This document shows positions 8,536 to 19,124 of a DNA stretch of 64,000 bases, piece after piece. The notes beneath the pieces are model-generated. The model was not told the DNA's origin, did no database searches, and was given only the letters and a program-made list of their open reading frames with translations. Every line of letters starts with the position of its first letter. Position 1 is the first letter of the stretch. Origin of the DNA: Thermobacillus sp. ZCTH02-B1 (lineage in GTDB: Bacteria > Bacillota > Bacilli > Paenibacillales > Paenibacillaceae); contig NZ_LZRU01000024.1 in assembly GCF_002159085.1 (NCBI RefSeq), forward strand, positions 1 to 64,000, in the 5' to 3' direction. The position numbers and the translations under genes were made by a program.

Positions 8536-8853
8536 TTTGCGGCGACAAGATGTTAGGAAAGCGTAATCTGTATGTAAAAAAAGGACCAGCATATCCCTCC
8601 GCTGCCAGCGTTTCCGGCCCGGCCGCAGCGTGTTCCCGTGTCCGCCTTCGCCGTCCGCGGTCCGTTCCCGTGCATGCCCGCGCCGTGTTTCCGGCTTGTC
8701 TGCGGTCCGTTCCCGGGATTGCCCGCCCCGTGCTCCCGCCGCCGGCGGCGTTTCCCCGTGTCGCCGTCTTCCCGTCACCGGCCCGTCCGCAGCGCAACGG
8801 CACGTTCGCGCACATTCTCCGGAAGGCCTATGGCCCGCGGCCGGGAAGTGATT
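8536..8853. repeat. Intergenic spacer with a two-copy 45-bp imperfect repeat
   Basis: No gene is supported between the divergent hydrolase and IclR promoters. The segments starting GCGGTCCGTTCCCG at 8657 and 8702 are imperfect copies of each other with a 45-base period. Several shorter CCGTGT/GCCCG units also recur. Open frames crossing the spacer are compositionally odd and lack ribosome binding sites. Confidence 0.45.
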
Positions 8854-8871
8854 TATACTGTATGGTATCGA

Positions 8872-8888
8872 GTTTCATGGTACGAAAC
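8872..8888 (+). promoter_or_regulatory. Dyad operator at the iclR promoter (shared with acnA)
   Basis: GTTTCATGGTACGAAAC has arms GTTTC/GAAAC around a seven-base centre. It lies just after a TATACT -10-like hexamer (8854-8859) and 32 bases before the iclR GTG start. The same arms and centre length occur at 12536-12552 before aconitase. It is a likely autoregulatory site for the IclR protein. Confidence 0.6.
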
Positions 8889-8919
8889 ATCGCTCGGTGG
8901 CAACCGGGAGGCGATTCTT

Positions 8920-9669
8920 GTGACGGACGACGGAAAATCGACGGTCCGCGCGGTCGAGCGCGCGCTGGACCTGTTGTTGCTGTTCCTCGAGCGGGCCGAA
9001 TGGTCGATGACCGAGATGGCGGAGCGGACCGGCCTGCACAAAAGCACGGTGCACCGCATGCTCGCCACGCTGGAGCGGAAAGGATTCGTCGCGCGGGACC
9101 CGCTGACCGAGCGGTACCGCATCGGCATGCGGATCTGGGAGCTGGCGGCGAACCAGGCCTCGGGAGACGATCCGGCCTCCCTGCTCCTGCCCGAAATGGA
9201 GCGGCTGCGCGACATGCTCGGCGAGACGGTCAGCCTGTACGTCCGCGACGGCAAGGAGCGGATCCGGATCCAGGCGGTGCAAAGCAACCAGCCGGTCCGT
9301 CGCGTCGCCCCGGTCGGCGCCCGCCTGCCGCTCTATGTCGGCGCATCGAGCAAGGTGCTGCTCGCCTGGAGCGACGAGGAGACGCTGCGCCTCGTGCTCG
9401 ACGATCCCGACTGGCCGGCCTCGATCGACAAGGAGGCGTTTCTCGGGCAGCTCGCCGAGATCCGTGAGTCCGGCTACGCGACGAGCTTCGAGGAGCGCGA
9501 GCCCGGCGCGGCGGCGGTGTCCGCGCCGATCCTGGACCGTTCGGGCCGTCTGATGGCCGCGCTTTCCGTCTCCGGTCCGTCGGGCCGGCTCACACCGGAA
9601 GTCATGCAGTCGTACGTGCCGGCCATCCGCGAGGCCGCGCGCCGCATGGGCATGATGCTGGGCAAATAG
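8920..9669 (+). CDS. IclR family transcriptional regulator
   Basis: The 249-residue protein has a winged helix-turn-helix (about residues 8-65: VRAVERALDLLLLFLERAEWSMTEMAERTGLHKSTVHRML). A C-terminal GAF-like IclR effector domain follows, with the conserved YVGASSKVLLAW and SGYATSFEEREPGAAAVSAPI. The GTG at 8920 is the start, as GGGAGG lies eight bases upstream and the length equals the family norm. Upstream in-frame ATGs fall in the promoter region. The gene converges on aconitase across a shared terminator. Both promoters carry the GTTTC-N7-GAAAC dyad, so aconitase is a likely target; the effector is unknown. Confidence 0.9.
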   Translation: MTDDGKSTVRAVERALDLLLLFLERAEWSMTEMAERTGLHKSTVHRMLATLERKGFVARDPLTERYRIGMRIWELAANQASGDDPASLLLPEMERLRDMLGETVSLYVRDGKERIRIQAVQSNQPVRRVAPVGARLPLYVGASSKVLLAWSDEETLRLVLDDPDWPASIDKEAFLGQLAEIRESGYATSFEEREPGAAAVSAPILDRSGRLMAALSVSGPSGRLTPEVMQSYVPAIREAARRMGMMLGK

Positions 9670-9690
9670 GGGGAGCTGATCGAAAGCGGC

Positions 9691-9738
9691 AAAAAAGGCT
9701 TCCCGCCCGGACGAGAAGCCCGGGGGGAAGCCTTTTTG
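9691..9738. terminator. Bidirectional terminator between iclR and acnA
   Basis: AAAAAGGCTTCCC pairs with GGGAAGCCTTTTT around a short loop (about 9692-9737). A-runs and T-runs on either side let it act on both converging genes. Confidence 0.88.
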
Positions 9739-9762
9739 CGTCGCGTGCGCGCCGTTCCGGCG

Positions 9763-12471
<2,709 letters not shown>

Positions 12472-12535
12472 GAAACGTAACCTCCTTGCCCAAGATGAAT
12501 CCAATGCCGCGATTTGTTCACTCCGGATCCCGGTT

Positions 12536-12552
12536 GTTTCATCTAGTGAAAC
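12536..12552 (-). promoter_or_regulatory. Dyad operator in the acnA leader (shared with iclR)
   Basis: GTTTCATCTAGTGAAAC keeps the first seven and last five bases of the 17-bp dyad found at the iclR promoter. It lies about 20-37 bases downstream of the expected acnA start site, a roadblock position. Confidence 0.6.
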
Positions 12553-12579
12553 TCAATTTCATAATCGCGCCATATACCT

Positions 12580-12608
12580 AGTATATCGCCTGCGCGGGTC
12601 AACGTAAA
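12580..12608 (-). promoter_or_regulatory. Probable acnA promoter with overlapping palindrome
   Basis: On the minus strand TTTACG (12608-12603) and TATACT (12585-12580) are 17 bases apart. The palindrome ATATAC-CTA-GTATAT (12572-12586) covers the -10 hexamer and may bind a second regulator. Confidence 0.5.
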
Positions 12609-12745
12609 GCCCGATTTTGCCGCACCCGCCGCGATTCATGAAACCGCCGCGCGGCACATATACATGAAGCGATCCGCTTCCCGTCCCGCGGACTTCGGGT
12701 CCCGGGGAATCCGAGACGATGCGGCCGGAGGGAGGATGGGGCGGC

Positions 12746-13810
12746 ATGGCGCTTAGTAGCGGAGCCGGCCGGCGTCCGCCGGCGCTGGACGGCTGGCGGG
12801 CGGCCGTGCACGAATACGTGAAGTGCGTGAACGAGGCGGAGATCGACATGACGATTGCGCCGCTCTTGACCGTGGCGGATGACGGGCGCCATCTGGAGCG
12901 GCTCGAGGCGCGCCTTGCGCGCATGCGCGAGCGGGAGCGGCTGCGCGGCGCACGACCCGAGCGGCATGAAGCCCGGGCGGAACTGCTGGCGATCCGGGAA
13001 GACGGCGATACGGCCGCGGTCCGCCTCAAGCTGCACCTCAAGCGAAGCTTGTCCTTCGGAAAAGCCGCCTATACCGAGGAAAAAATGGAGATCGAACGCA
13101 TCCGGCTCGAAAAACGCGGCGGCATCTGGCGCGTAACCGCCATCGAACCCGAGATCGCGGAACTGCGGCCGGAGGATGCGGGGACGCAGCGCGAGCGGTC
13201 CGCGGACGAAGCCGGCGGATCCGCAGGGGACGACGGGCCGGCGCTTCCGCTTCCTTATATAAACAGCCGGCTGCTGCCGCATTTCAACGGGTTGCGCGCG
13301 GGCATCCCCTACCGGAGGGATCTCGCGGCCGCCTACGCCGACCGATGGTGGAACGAGCCGAATCCGGCTTACGAGACGTTCGCGGTGAATTGCACGAATT
13401 ATGTGTCCCAGTGCCTCTTTGCAGGCCATGCTCCGATGAACTATACTGGTAGAAGGGATTCGGGCTGGTGGTACAAGGGGCGCAGCGGCGGCCGCGAGCT
13501 GTGGAGCTACAGCTGGGCGGTCTCGCATGCGCTTCAATCGTATTTGGCGAGGGGCGCGTCCAGAGGGCTGCAGGGCGTGCAGGTCGATTCGCCGACGGAC
13601 CTCGCGCTCGGAGACGTCATCTTCTACGACTGGGACGGCGACGGGCGCTTCCGCCACACGACGATCGTCACCGCCTTCGACAGCGCGGGGATGCCGCTCG
13701 TCAATGCGAACACGACGGCCAGCCACCACCGCTATTGGGATTACCGCGACTCTTACGCCTGGACGGAACGGACGCGGTACAGGTTCTTTCACATCGCGGA
13801 CGAATTCTGA
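12746..13810 (+). CDS. Amidase-domain (cysteine peptidase-like) protein
   Basis: The C-terminal half of this 354-residue protein looks like the putative amidase domain common in Bacillales. NCTNYVSQCLFAGHAPMNYTG carries the likely nucleophilic cysteine, and DGDGRFRHTTIVTAFD carries the likely histidine. YYDWDGDG-type and WWYKGRSGG motifs support this. The N-terminal 150 residues form a helical, charged domain. No signal peptide is evident, which is odd for a cell-wall-type hydrolase. The ATG at 12746 is chosen because GGAGGGAGG precedes it by about ten bases; an ATG at 12719 lacks a site. It lies 42 bases ahead of ddl, so a role at the cell envelope is plausible but unproven. Confidence 0.75.
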   Translation: MALSSGAGRRPPALDGWRAAVHEYVKCVNEAEIDMTIAPLLTVADDGRHLERLEARLARMRERERLRGARPERHEARAELLAIREDGDTAAVRLKLHLKRSLSFGKAAYTEEKMEIERIRLEKRGGIWRVTAIEPEIAELRPEDAGTQRERSADEAGGSAGDDGPALPLPYINSRLLPHFNGLRAGIPYRRDLAAAYADRWWNEPNPAYETFAVNCTNYVSQCLFAGHAPMNYTGRRDSGWWYKGRSGGRELWSYSWAVSHALQSYLARGASRGLQGVQVDSPTDLALGDVIFYDWDGDGRFRHTTIVTAFDSAGMPLVNANTTASHHRYWDYRDSYAWTERTRYRFFHIADEF

Positions 13811-13852
13811 CCGGCAGGCTGCGGGGAATCATTGAGAGACCGGAGGATGGAC

Positions 13853-15013
13853 ATGGGGAACAAAATACGGGTAGGGCTTGTCTACGGCGGACGTTCGGGG
13901 GAACACGAGGTGTCGCTGCAAACCGCGTTCTCCGTGATGCAGGCGTTCGATTACGACAAGTATGAAATCCAGCCGTTCTATATCACGAAGCAGGGCATCT
14001 GGCACGCCGGTCCCGCGCTTTCGGCACCGCCGGAGCACATCGGCCTCATCCGTTATGACGAAGCGGGCGGCGCCGCGTCGCCGCAGATGCTGCTGCCGAT
14101 GTTCGAGCGGATGGCCGCGCCGGCCAAGGCGCCGGCCGTGCAAGCGAACGCGGCGGACGCGCCGGAACGGGCCGTGGCTTCCGCTTCCGGATCCGCCGGA
14201 CGGCTGGACGTCGTCTTCCCGCTGCTGCACGGCACGTACGGCGAGGACGGCACGATCCAGGGGCTGCTCGAGATGGCCGGCATTCCGTATGTCGGTGCGG
14301 GCGTGCTCGCCTCGGCCGTCGGCATGGACAAGATCATGATGAAGCGGGTGTTCGCGCACGAAGGGTTGCCGCAGTGCGTGTTCCGGCATTTTACCCGGAC
14401 GCAGTGGGACAAGGACGCGCAATATTTCATCATGGAGATCGAGGTGTCGCTCGGCTATCCGTGCTTCGTCAAGCCGGCCAACCTCGGTTCGAGCGTCGGC
14501 ATCTCGAAGGCCTACAACCGCGAGCAGCTGATTCGGGCCGTCGAGCACGCGTTCCGCTACGACCGCAAGGTGCTGGTCGAGGAGTTCGTGAACGCCCGCG
14601 AGCTCGAGGTGAGCGTGCTCGGCAACGACGAGCCCTGCGCGTCGGTCGTCGGCGAGATCATCCCGTCGAACGATTTCTACGACTACAACGCGAAATATGT
14701 CGACGGCAAATCCGTCTTGAAAATTCCGGCCGACATTCCGAAGGAGACGGCGGAACAGATCCGCGAGATGGCGCTGCGCGCGTATCAGGCGATCGACTGC
14801 TCGGGGCTCGCGCGGGTCGACTTTTTCCTCCGGAAGGAAGACGGGCGCATCTTCATCAACGAAGTGAACACGATGCCGGGCTTCACGCCGTACAGCATGT
14901 ATCCGCTGCTCTGGAAGGAGTCCGGGCTGTCCTATCGCGAGCTGATCGACCGGCTGATCGCGCTCGCGTTCGAGCGCCACGAGGCCCGTCAGAAGCTCGT
15001 CTACGGCGAATGA
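13853..15013 (+). CDS. ddl: D-alanine--D-alanine ligase
   Basis: An ATP-grasp enzyme joining two D-alanines for the peptidoglycan stem peptide. The 386-residue protein has the N-terminal VGLVYGGRSGEHEVSLQTA and the central PLLHGTYGEDGTIQGLLEMAGIPYVGAGVLASAVGMDK. The ATP-binding region (CFVKPANLGSSVGISKA) and the C-terminal metal/substrate motif EVNTMPGFTPYSMYP are also present. It is somewhat longer than average owing to an Ala/Pro-rich insert near residues 85-115. CGGAGG lies six bases before the ATG at 13853. The next gene on the strand is a small conserved protein. Confidence 0.95.
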   Translation: MGNKIRVGLVYGGRSGEHEVSLQTAFSVMQAFDYDKYEIQPFYITKQGIWHAGPALSAPPEHIGLIRYDEAGGAASPQMLLPMFERMAAPAKAPAVQANAADAPERAVASASGSAGRLDVVFPLLHGTYGEDGTIQGLLEMAGIPYVGAGVLASAVGMDKIMMKRVFAHEGLPQCVFRHFTRTQWDKDAQYFIMEIEVSLGYPCFVKPANLGSSVGISKAYNREQLIRAVEHAFRYDRKVLVEEFVNARELEVSVLGNDEPCASVVGEIIPSNDFYDYNAKYVDGKSVLKIPADIPKETAEQIREMALRAYQAIDCSGLARVDFFLRKEDGRIFINEVNTMPGFTPYSMYPLLWKESGLSYRELIDRLIALAFERHEARQKLVYGE

Positions 15014-15041
15014 GGCGACACATCCCCCGGGAGGGATTCCG

Positions 15042-15359
15042 ATGGGCTTTGCGACCGAATTCAACTCCGTCTGCACATTCGAATCCGAGCATGAGTTGTA
15101 CGAGCTCCTCGAATACGGCAAGTGCAAGATGACCAAAAGCGGATTCCGCGTCTACCCGACCGGCCAGAAGGTGATCGCTTTCACGCCGGACAACCGGGCG
15201 ATCGCGATCGTCCGGATCACCGCGTCGATCGCGGAAATCAGTTTCCAGGGCGAGGAAGTGACCGCGGTCGAGATGGATCTGGTACGCCGGCTGACGGAGG
15301 AAGAGGCGCGCGTGCTGACGGCGTTGGCGGAGGAGATGGCATTCGGCGGGCAGGCGTGA
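15042..15359 (+). CDS. Conserved hypothetical protein (105 aa)
   Basis: I do not recognise the family. The protein is small, soluble and without a signal peptide. It has an alternating strand/helix pattern (GFRVYPTGQKVIAFTPDNRAIAIVRITASIAEISFQGEEV) ending in a charged helix. A strong GGGAGGGA precedes its ATG, and codon use is like its neighbours, so it is a real gene. It follows ddl by 28 bases and may be cotranscribed with it. Nothing in the sequence indicates its job. Confidence 0.72.
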   Translation: MGFATEFNSVCTFESEHELYELLEYGKCKMTKSGFRVYPTGQKVIAFTPDNRAIAIVRITASIAEISFQGEEVTAVEMDLVRRLTEEEARVLTALAEEMAFGGQA

Positions 15360-15534
15360 AGGCGAACCTGCGGGATATGGAACGAGACGGGGCGCCGCGG
15401 GAAATGCCGGGCGTCCGGCGGCGCGCCGGCGCGGTGCCGGGCGGATCCGGGGCGGCGCACCTTCCGCGCGGCTCAAAACGGGACAAGCTCCCGCGGGCGG
15501 ACGAGCATTTTCGGCGGAATGTGAAGGGTGCCAC

Positions 15535-15563
15535 TTGAAATCGTTGTCAGAATCCGTTACGTT
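15535..15563 (+). promoter_or_regulatory. Probable fabI promoter
   Basis: TTGAAA (15535-15540) and TACGTT (15558-15563) are separated by 17 bases, 36 bases before the fabI ATG. No FapR-type operator was recognised in this leader. Confidence 0.5.
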
Positions 15564-15598
15564 GGACGAAGGACAACACCAGGGAGGAGAGTCGGTTC

Positions 15599-16369
15599 AT
15601 GGGCGGTTTGCTTGAGGGCAGGAACATCGTCGTCATGGGAGTGGCGAACGAAAGGAGCATCGCCTGGGCCATTGCCCGGTCGCTCAAAAGCCAGGGCGCC
15701 AACCTCGCGTTCACCTACGAGAACGAGCGCGTGGAAGAGCGGGTGCGCAAGCTTACCGACACGATGCCGGGCTCCCTCGTCCTGCCGTGCAACGTGGCGA
15801 GCGACGAGGACATCGACCGGCTGGCCGGCGCGCTGCGCGAGTCGTTCGGGGTGCTGCACGGCCTCGTGCACAGCATCGCTTTCGCGAAGTCGGAAGAGCT
15901 GGACGGCATGTATGTGAACACCTCGCGCGCGGGTTTCGCGCTGGCGCATGACATCAGCGTCTACTCGCTGACGGCGGTGGCGCAGAAGCTCCACCCGCTC
16001 ATGACCGAAGGCGGCAGCATCGTGACGATGACCTATCTCGGGTCCGAGCGGGCCATGCCGAACTACAACGTGATGGGCGTGGCGAAGGCCGCGCTCGAGG
16101 CGTCCGTCCGCTACCTGGCCGCGGACCTCGGCCGGTACAACATCCGCGTCAACGCGATATCGGCCGGTCCGATCCGGACGCTCGCGGCGAAGGGGATCAA
16201 GGATTTCAACTCGATCCTGCGCGTGGTCGAGGAGAAGGCGCCGCTGCGCCGGACGACGGACCCGGAGGAAGTCGGGGACACGGCGATGTTCCTGATGAGC
16301 CATCTGTCGCGCGGCATCACGGGCGAAGTCATCTACGTGGACAACGGATACCATATCGTCGGCGCGTGA
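15599..16369 (+). CDS. fabI: Enoyl-[acyl-carrier-protein] reductase (NADH) FabI
   Basis: FabI performs the last reduction of each fatty-acid elongation cycle. The 256-residue short-chain dehydrogenase has the divergent nucleotide-binding motif GVANERSIAWAIA and the catalytic trio Tyr146, Tyr156 and Lys163 (TYLGSE, NYNVMGVAK), numbered exactly as in the E. coli enzyme. ISAGPIRTLAAKGI and the C-terminal YVDNGYHIVG are FabI hallmarks. GGGAGGAGAG precedes the ATG. It appears to be a single-gene unit with its own promoter. FabI is the known triclosan target, and the Tyr and Lys residues involved are conserved. Confidence 0.95.
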   Translation: MGGLLEGRNIVVMGVANERSIAWAIARSLKSQGANLAFTYENERVEERVRKLTDTMPGSLVLPCNVASDEDIDRLAGALRESFGVLHGLVHSIAFAKSEELDGMYVNTSRAGFALAHDISVYSLTAVAQKLHPLMTEGGSIVTMTYLGSERAMPNYNVMGVAKAALEASVRYLAADLGRYNIRVNAISAGPIRTLAAKGIKDFNSILRVVEEKAPLRRTTDPEEVGDTAMFLMSHLSRGITGEVIYVDNGYHIVGA

Positions 16370-16436
16370 CGCGGCGGCGTCGGAACGCCGCGGCGCACGG
16401 GCCGGCGCAAGCAAACGGAAAGGCGACTGAAACCGC

Positions 16437-17258
16437 ATGATCATCGCCGTCATCCTGCTCCTGTTGGGACTCATCGCCGCCGTGTTCGGCAGCATCGTCG
16501 GCCTCGGCGGCGGTGTCATCATCGTGCCTTCGCTGATCCTGTTCGGTCCGGTGCTGACCGGCGGGCCGGTCGGCCACGACACGGCGGTCGGCACGTCGCT
16601 GGCCGTGCTGATCTTCACCGCGCTCGCGTCGACGCTGTCCTACATGAAGGACCGGCGCGTCGACTTCCGCATCGCGTGGCTGCTGTTCGCGACGAGCGGT
16701 CCCGCCGCGATGATCGGGTCCGCCCTGACCGGGCGGCTGCCCGCCGGGCCGTTCCGGATCGCGTTCGGCGTCTTCATGCTGCTGATGGCGGCGCTGCTCA
16801 TCCTGCGCGACCGGCTGAAGCCGTCCCCGCGCCGGTGGCCGATCCGCCGCGTCTGGACCGACGCGGGCGGGAATGCGCACGCGTACGGCTTCGCGTACCT
16901 TCCGGGACTTGCCATCGGTTTTCTCGTCGGCCTCGTCTCCGGATTGTTCGGCATCGGCGGCGGGTCGCTGTTCGTGCCGGTCATGGTCTTGCTGTTCCAA
17001 TTCCCGCCGCATGTGGCGACCGCAACCTCGATGTTCGTGATCTTCCTGTCATCGCTGCTCGGCAGCAGCGTGAAGGCGGCGCTCGGCGAGATCGACTGGC
17101 TGCTTGCGGCGGCGCTGCTGCCGGGGGCGTGGATGGGCGGCAGGATCGGCGCACGGATCGCGCGGCGCCTGTCGGGGCAGGGGCTGCTCTGGCTCCTGCG
17201 CGCGACGTTGCTGGTGCTCGCGATCCGCATGATATGGGACGGGATCGGCTCTCTGTAA
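16437..17258 (+). CDS. TauE/SafE family membrane exporter
   Basis: The 273-residue protein has about eight hydrophobic helices. Both family half-repeats are visible, each with a glycine-rich loop: GSIVGLGGGVIIVPSLI near residue 20 and VSGLFGIGGGSLFVPVMVLLF near residue 165. Members export sulfite, sulfonates or organic anions, but the substrate cannot be told from sequence. It starts 67 bases after fabI and ends 77 bases before the phosphatase gene. The ribosome binding site (GGAAAGGCG) is modest. Confidence 0.85.
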   Translation: MIIAVILLLLGLIAAVFGSIVGLGGGVIIVPSLILFGPVLTGGPVGHDTAVGTSLAVLIFTALASTLSYMKDRRVDFRIAWLLFATSGPAAMIGSALTGRLPAGPFRIAFGVFMLLMAALLILRDRLKPSPRRWPIRRVWTDAGGNAHAYGFAYLPGLAIGFLVGLVSGLFGIGGGSLFVPVMVLLFQFPPHVATATSMFVIFLSSLLGSSVKAALGEIDWLLAAALLPGAWMGGRIGARIARRLSGQGLLWLLRATLLVLAIRMIWDGIGSL

Positions 17259-17335
17259 CGGCGCACATCGGCGGGCTTGCCGCTTCGGCGGTCATCTTGT
17301 TGCACGGGCTTCAGGACGGAAAAGGTGGGGAGTTC

Positions 17336-18187
17336 ATGAGCGATTCGGACAACCGGCAGGTCATCGGCCGCAAAAGCTTCGCCGCCGTGGCGATCAACTG
17401 CGCGGCGAAGGCGGGCGAATGGATCAAAACGAAGGTGGGCGGCTACTCCACCCTGAACCACAAGACGTCGCACAGCGATCTGGTGACGGAAGTGGACAAG
17501 GGTTCGGAGAACCTGATCCGGAGCCTGATTCTGACGCATTTTCCGGATCACGCCGTCCTCGGGGAGGAGGGCGTCGAGCCGGGACCGGAGGCTTCGATAG
17601 CGGCGATCAATGAACTGAAGGACGCGGAATATCTGTGGATTGTCGACCCGATCGACGGGACGACGAACTTCGTGCACGGATTTCCCTTCTTCTCCGTCTC
17701 GATCGCGCTGGCACACCGGGGTGAGGTCATCCTCGGCGTCGTCTACGATCCGTCGAAGGACGAGCTGTTCATCGCGGAGAAGGGCAAGGGCGCCTATGTC
17801 CGCGGCCGGCGCATGCAGGTGTCCCGGGAGGAAAAACTGCGCGACAGCCTCGTCGCGACGGGCTTCCCGGCCGACCGTGACGGCGCGCTGTTGCTGAACA
17901 TGCGGCAGCTCGAAGCCGTCGCGCCCCGGGTGCGGAACGTGCGCACGGCCGGGTCGGCGGCGCTACATCTCGCTTATGTTGCCGCGGGCCGGCTCTCCGC
18001 GTTCTGGGAGATCGGTCTGAACAGCTGGGACATCGCGGCGGGTGCCCTGCTCATCCAGGAGTCGGGAGGCGTCGTCACCGATTTGGAAGGCAATCCGTAC
18101 CATCTCGGCGTGCGCGACGTCGTCGCGTCGAACGGCGCCGTGCACGACGAGCTGCTCAAGGTTCTGCGCTCGGCGTCGGCGGAATAA
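17336..18187 (+). CDS. suhB: Inositol monophosphatase family protein
   Basis: Magnesium-dependent phosphatase of 283 residues. The metal-binding motifs are all present: GEEG (about residue 77), DPIDGTTNFVHG (about residue 103) and WDIAAGALLIQESGG near the C-terminus. Family members hydrolyse inositol-1-phosphate, and some also act on fructose-1,6-bisphosphate or NADP(H). The symbol suhB denotes the family rather than a proven activity. AGGTGGGGAG lies just upstream of the ATG. It is followed by an unrelated small hypothetical gene. Confidence 0.88.
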   Translation: MSDSDNRQVIGRKSFAAVAINCAAKAGEWIKTKVGGYSTLNHKTSHSDLVTEVDKGSENLIRSLILTHFPDHAVLGEEGVEPGPEASIAAINELKDAEYLWIVDPIDGTTNFVHGFPFFSVSIALAHRGEVILGVVYDPSKDELFIAEKGKGAYVRGRRMQVSREEKLRDSLVATGFPADRDGALLLNMRQLEAVAPRVRNVRTAGSAALHLAYVAAGRLSAFWEIGLNSWDIAAGALLIQESGGVVTDLEGNPYHLGVRDVVASNGAVHDELLKVLRSASAE

Positions 18188-18283
18188 ACGGCCGCGCCCC
18201 TTGCGATACTGGACACTGTGCGGCAGGGATGCCGCGGCGGGCGGCGCAGGCTGCATACGGCATCTTGCGGGAAGGTGAGTCGC

Positions 18284-18604
18284 ATGGACGATCGTGAGGA
18301 GCGGCGGGAAGGCGGCCGCGCGGCGCGCGGACCGGAAGCGGACGCGGAGCGGCTGCTCGCGGAACGGCTCGGGGACGGGCCGGTCGACGAACCCGACCGC
18401 GAGGAGCTTGTCCGGTTGAACCTTCCGCCGAAGTACGAAGTGCGGATTCAGACCGAATACGACCCGATCGTCGAGGAGACGAAGCGGTACCGCAGCATGG
18501 CGCGCGAGATCGACGGCCGCTACGACCGCTTCATGATCCGGCTCGACGAAGGCGGGAAAGACAAGAACGGTGACAGCGGGAAAGGGCGGGACGAAGAGCG
18601 GTGA
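18284..18604 (+). CDS. Small charged hypothetical protein
   Basis: The 106-residue product is very rich in Arg, Glu and Asp, with a more conserved-looking core VRLNLPPKYEVRIQTEYDPIVEETKRYRSMAREIDGRYDRFM. No membrane segment or signal peptide is seen. GGGAAGGTGAG precedes the ATG at 18284. It ends eight bases from the converging bactofilin gene. The function is unknown; the ends are probably disordered. Confidence 0.6.
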   Translation: MDDREERREGGRAARGPEADAERLLAERLGDGPVDEPDREELVRLNLPPKYEVRIQTEYDPIVEETKRYRSMAREIDGRYDRFMIRLDEGGKDKNGDSGKGRDEER

Positions 18605-18612
18605 GGCGCTCT

Positions 18613-19122
18613 TCATCCTGCCTGTTTTTTCGCCTGCGGGGCGGCGAGGCGGGCGTCGCGGGAGACGGCGGACGCGGGCAGGGCGCCGGCGGCGCCGGCC
18701 GCTTCGGCCGCGGAGACGTGCGGCGGCTTCGCGTTGGAGGATGCCGGCTGCTTCAGGCCGCCGTTCCGCGGCTCCTCTGCGAGCGACGGGTCGGTCCGGC
18801 AATCGGCGTTCAGCTTCGCGCCGCCCTCGATCACATATCCCGCGGCCGCCACGTCGCCGTGCATTTCGCCGGTCCTCAAGAGGGTGAAGCGGCCGTGCGC
18901 CGTCACGCTGCCGTACAGCTTGCCCGCCACGGTGACGCCGCGGGCCGTGACGTTGCTGCGCACGACGCCGGATTCGCCGATCACGACGTCGCCCCGACAG
19001 ACGATCTCGCCGGTGAATTCGCCTTCGATCCGGAGGCCCGCATCGCATTCGATGCGTCCCTCGACGGTCGTGCCCCGGCCGATCAGCGTATCGGTCACGG
19101 GAGCGGGGCGTTTCCTGCGCAT
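18613..19122 (-). CDS. Bactofilin family cytoskeletal protein
   Basis: Bactofilins self-assemble into filaments through a beta-helical core and often guide local cell-wall synthesis. In this 169-residue protein the core spans about residues 10-105. It shows the repeated turn pattern GRGTTVEGRIECDAGLRIEGEFTGEI, then GDVVIGESGVVRSNVTARGVTVAGKLYGSV. The tail is Ala-rich and probably disordered. The gene starts two bases after the upstream M23 peptidase ends, with AAGGAGGAG inside that gene, so the two are translationally coupled. Pairing with an M23 peptidase agrees with a role in cell-wall shaping. Confidence 0.9.
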   Translation of the reverse strand: MRRKRPAPVTDTLIGRGTTVEGRIECDAGLRIEGEFTGEIVCRGDVVIGESGVVRSNVTARGVTVAGKLYGSVTAHGRFTLLRTGEMHGDVAAAGYVIEGGAKLNADCRTDPSLAEEPRNGGLKQPASSNAKPPHVSAAEAAGAAGALPASAVSRDARLAAPQAKKQAG

Positions 19123-19124
19123 GC

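Noticed and set aside
7294..8778. N-terminal extension of the superoxide dismutase frame to 989 residues
   Set aside because: The extension is antisense or out of frame over the hydrolase gene and its promoter. A ribosome site at 7304-7311 sets the start at 7293.
15360..15538. Short ORFs between the 105-residue gene and fabI
   Set aside because: They are Arg/Gly/Pro-rich out-of-frame readings with no ribosome site; no gene supported.
15360..15598. FapR-type operator before fabI
   Set aside because: No TTAGTACCTAGTCTTAA-like sequence is visible. Only a SigA-like promoter could be supported.
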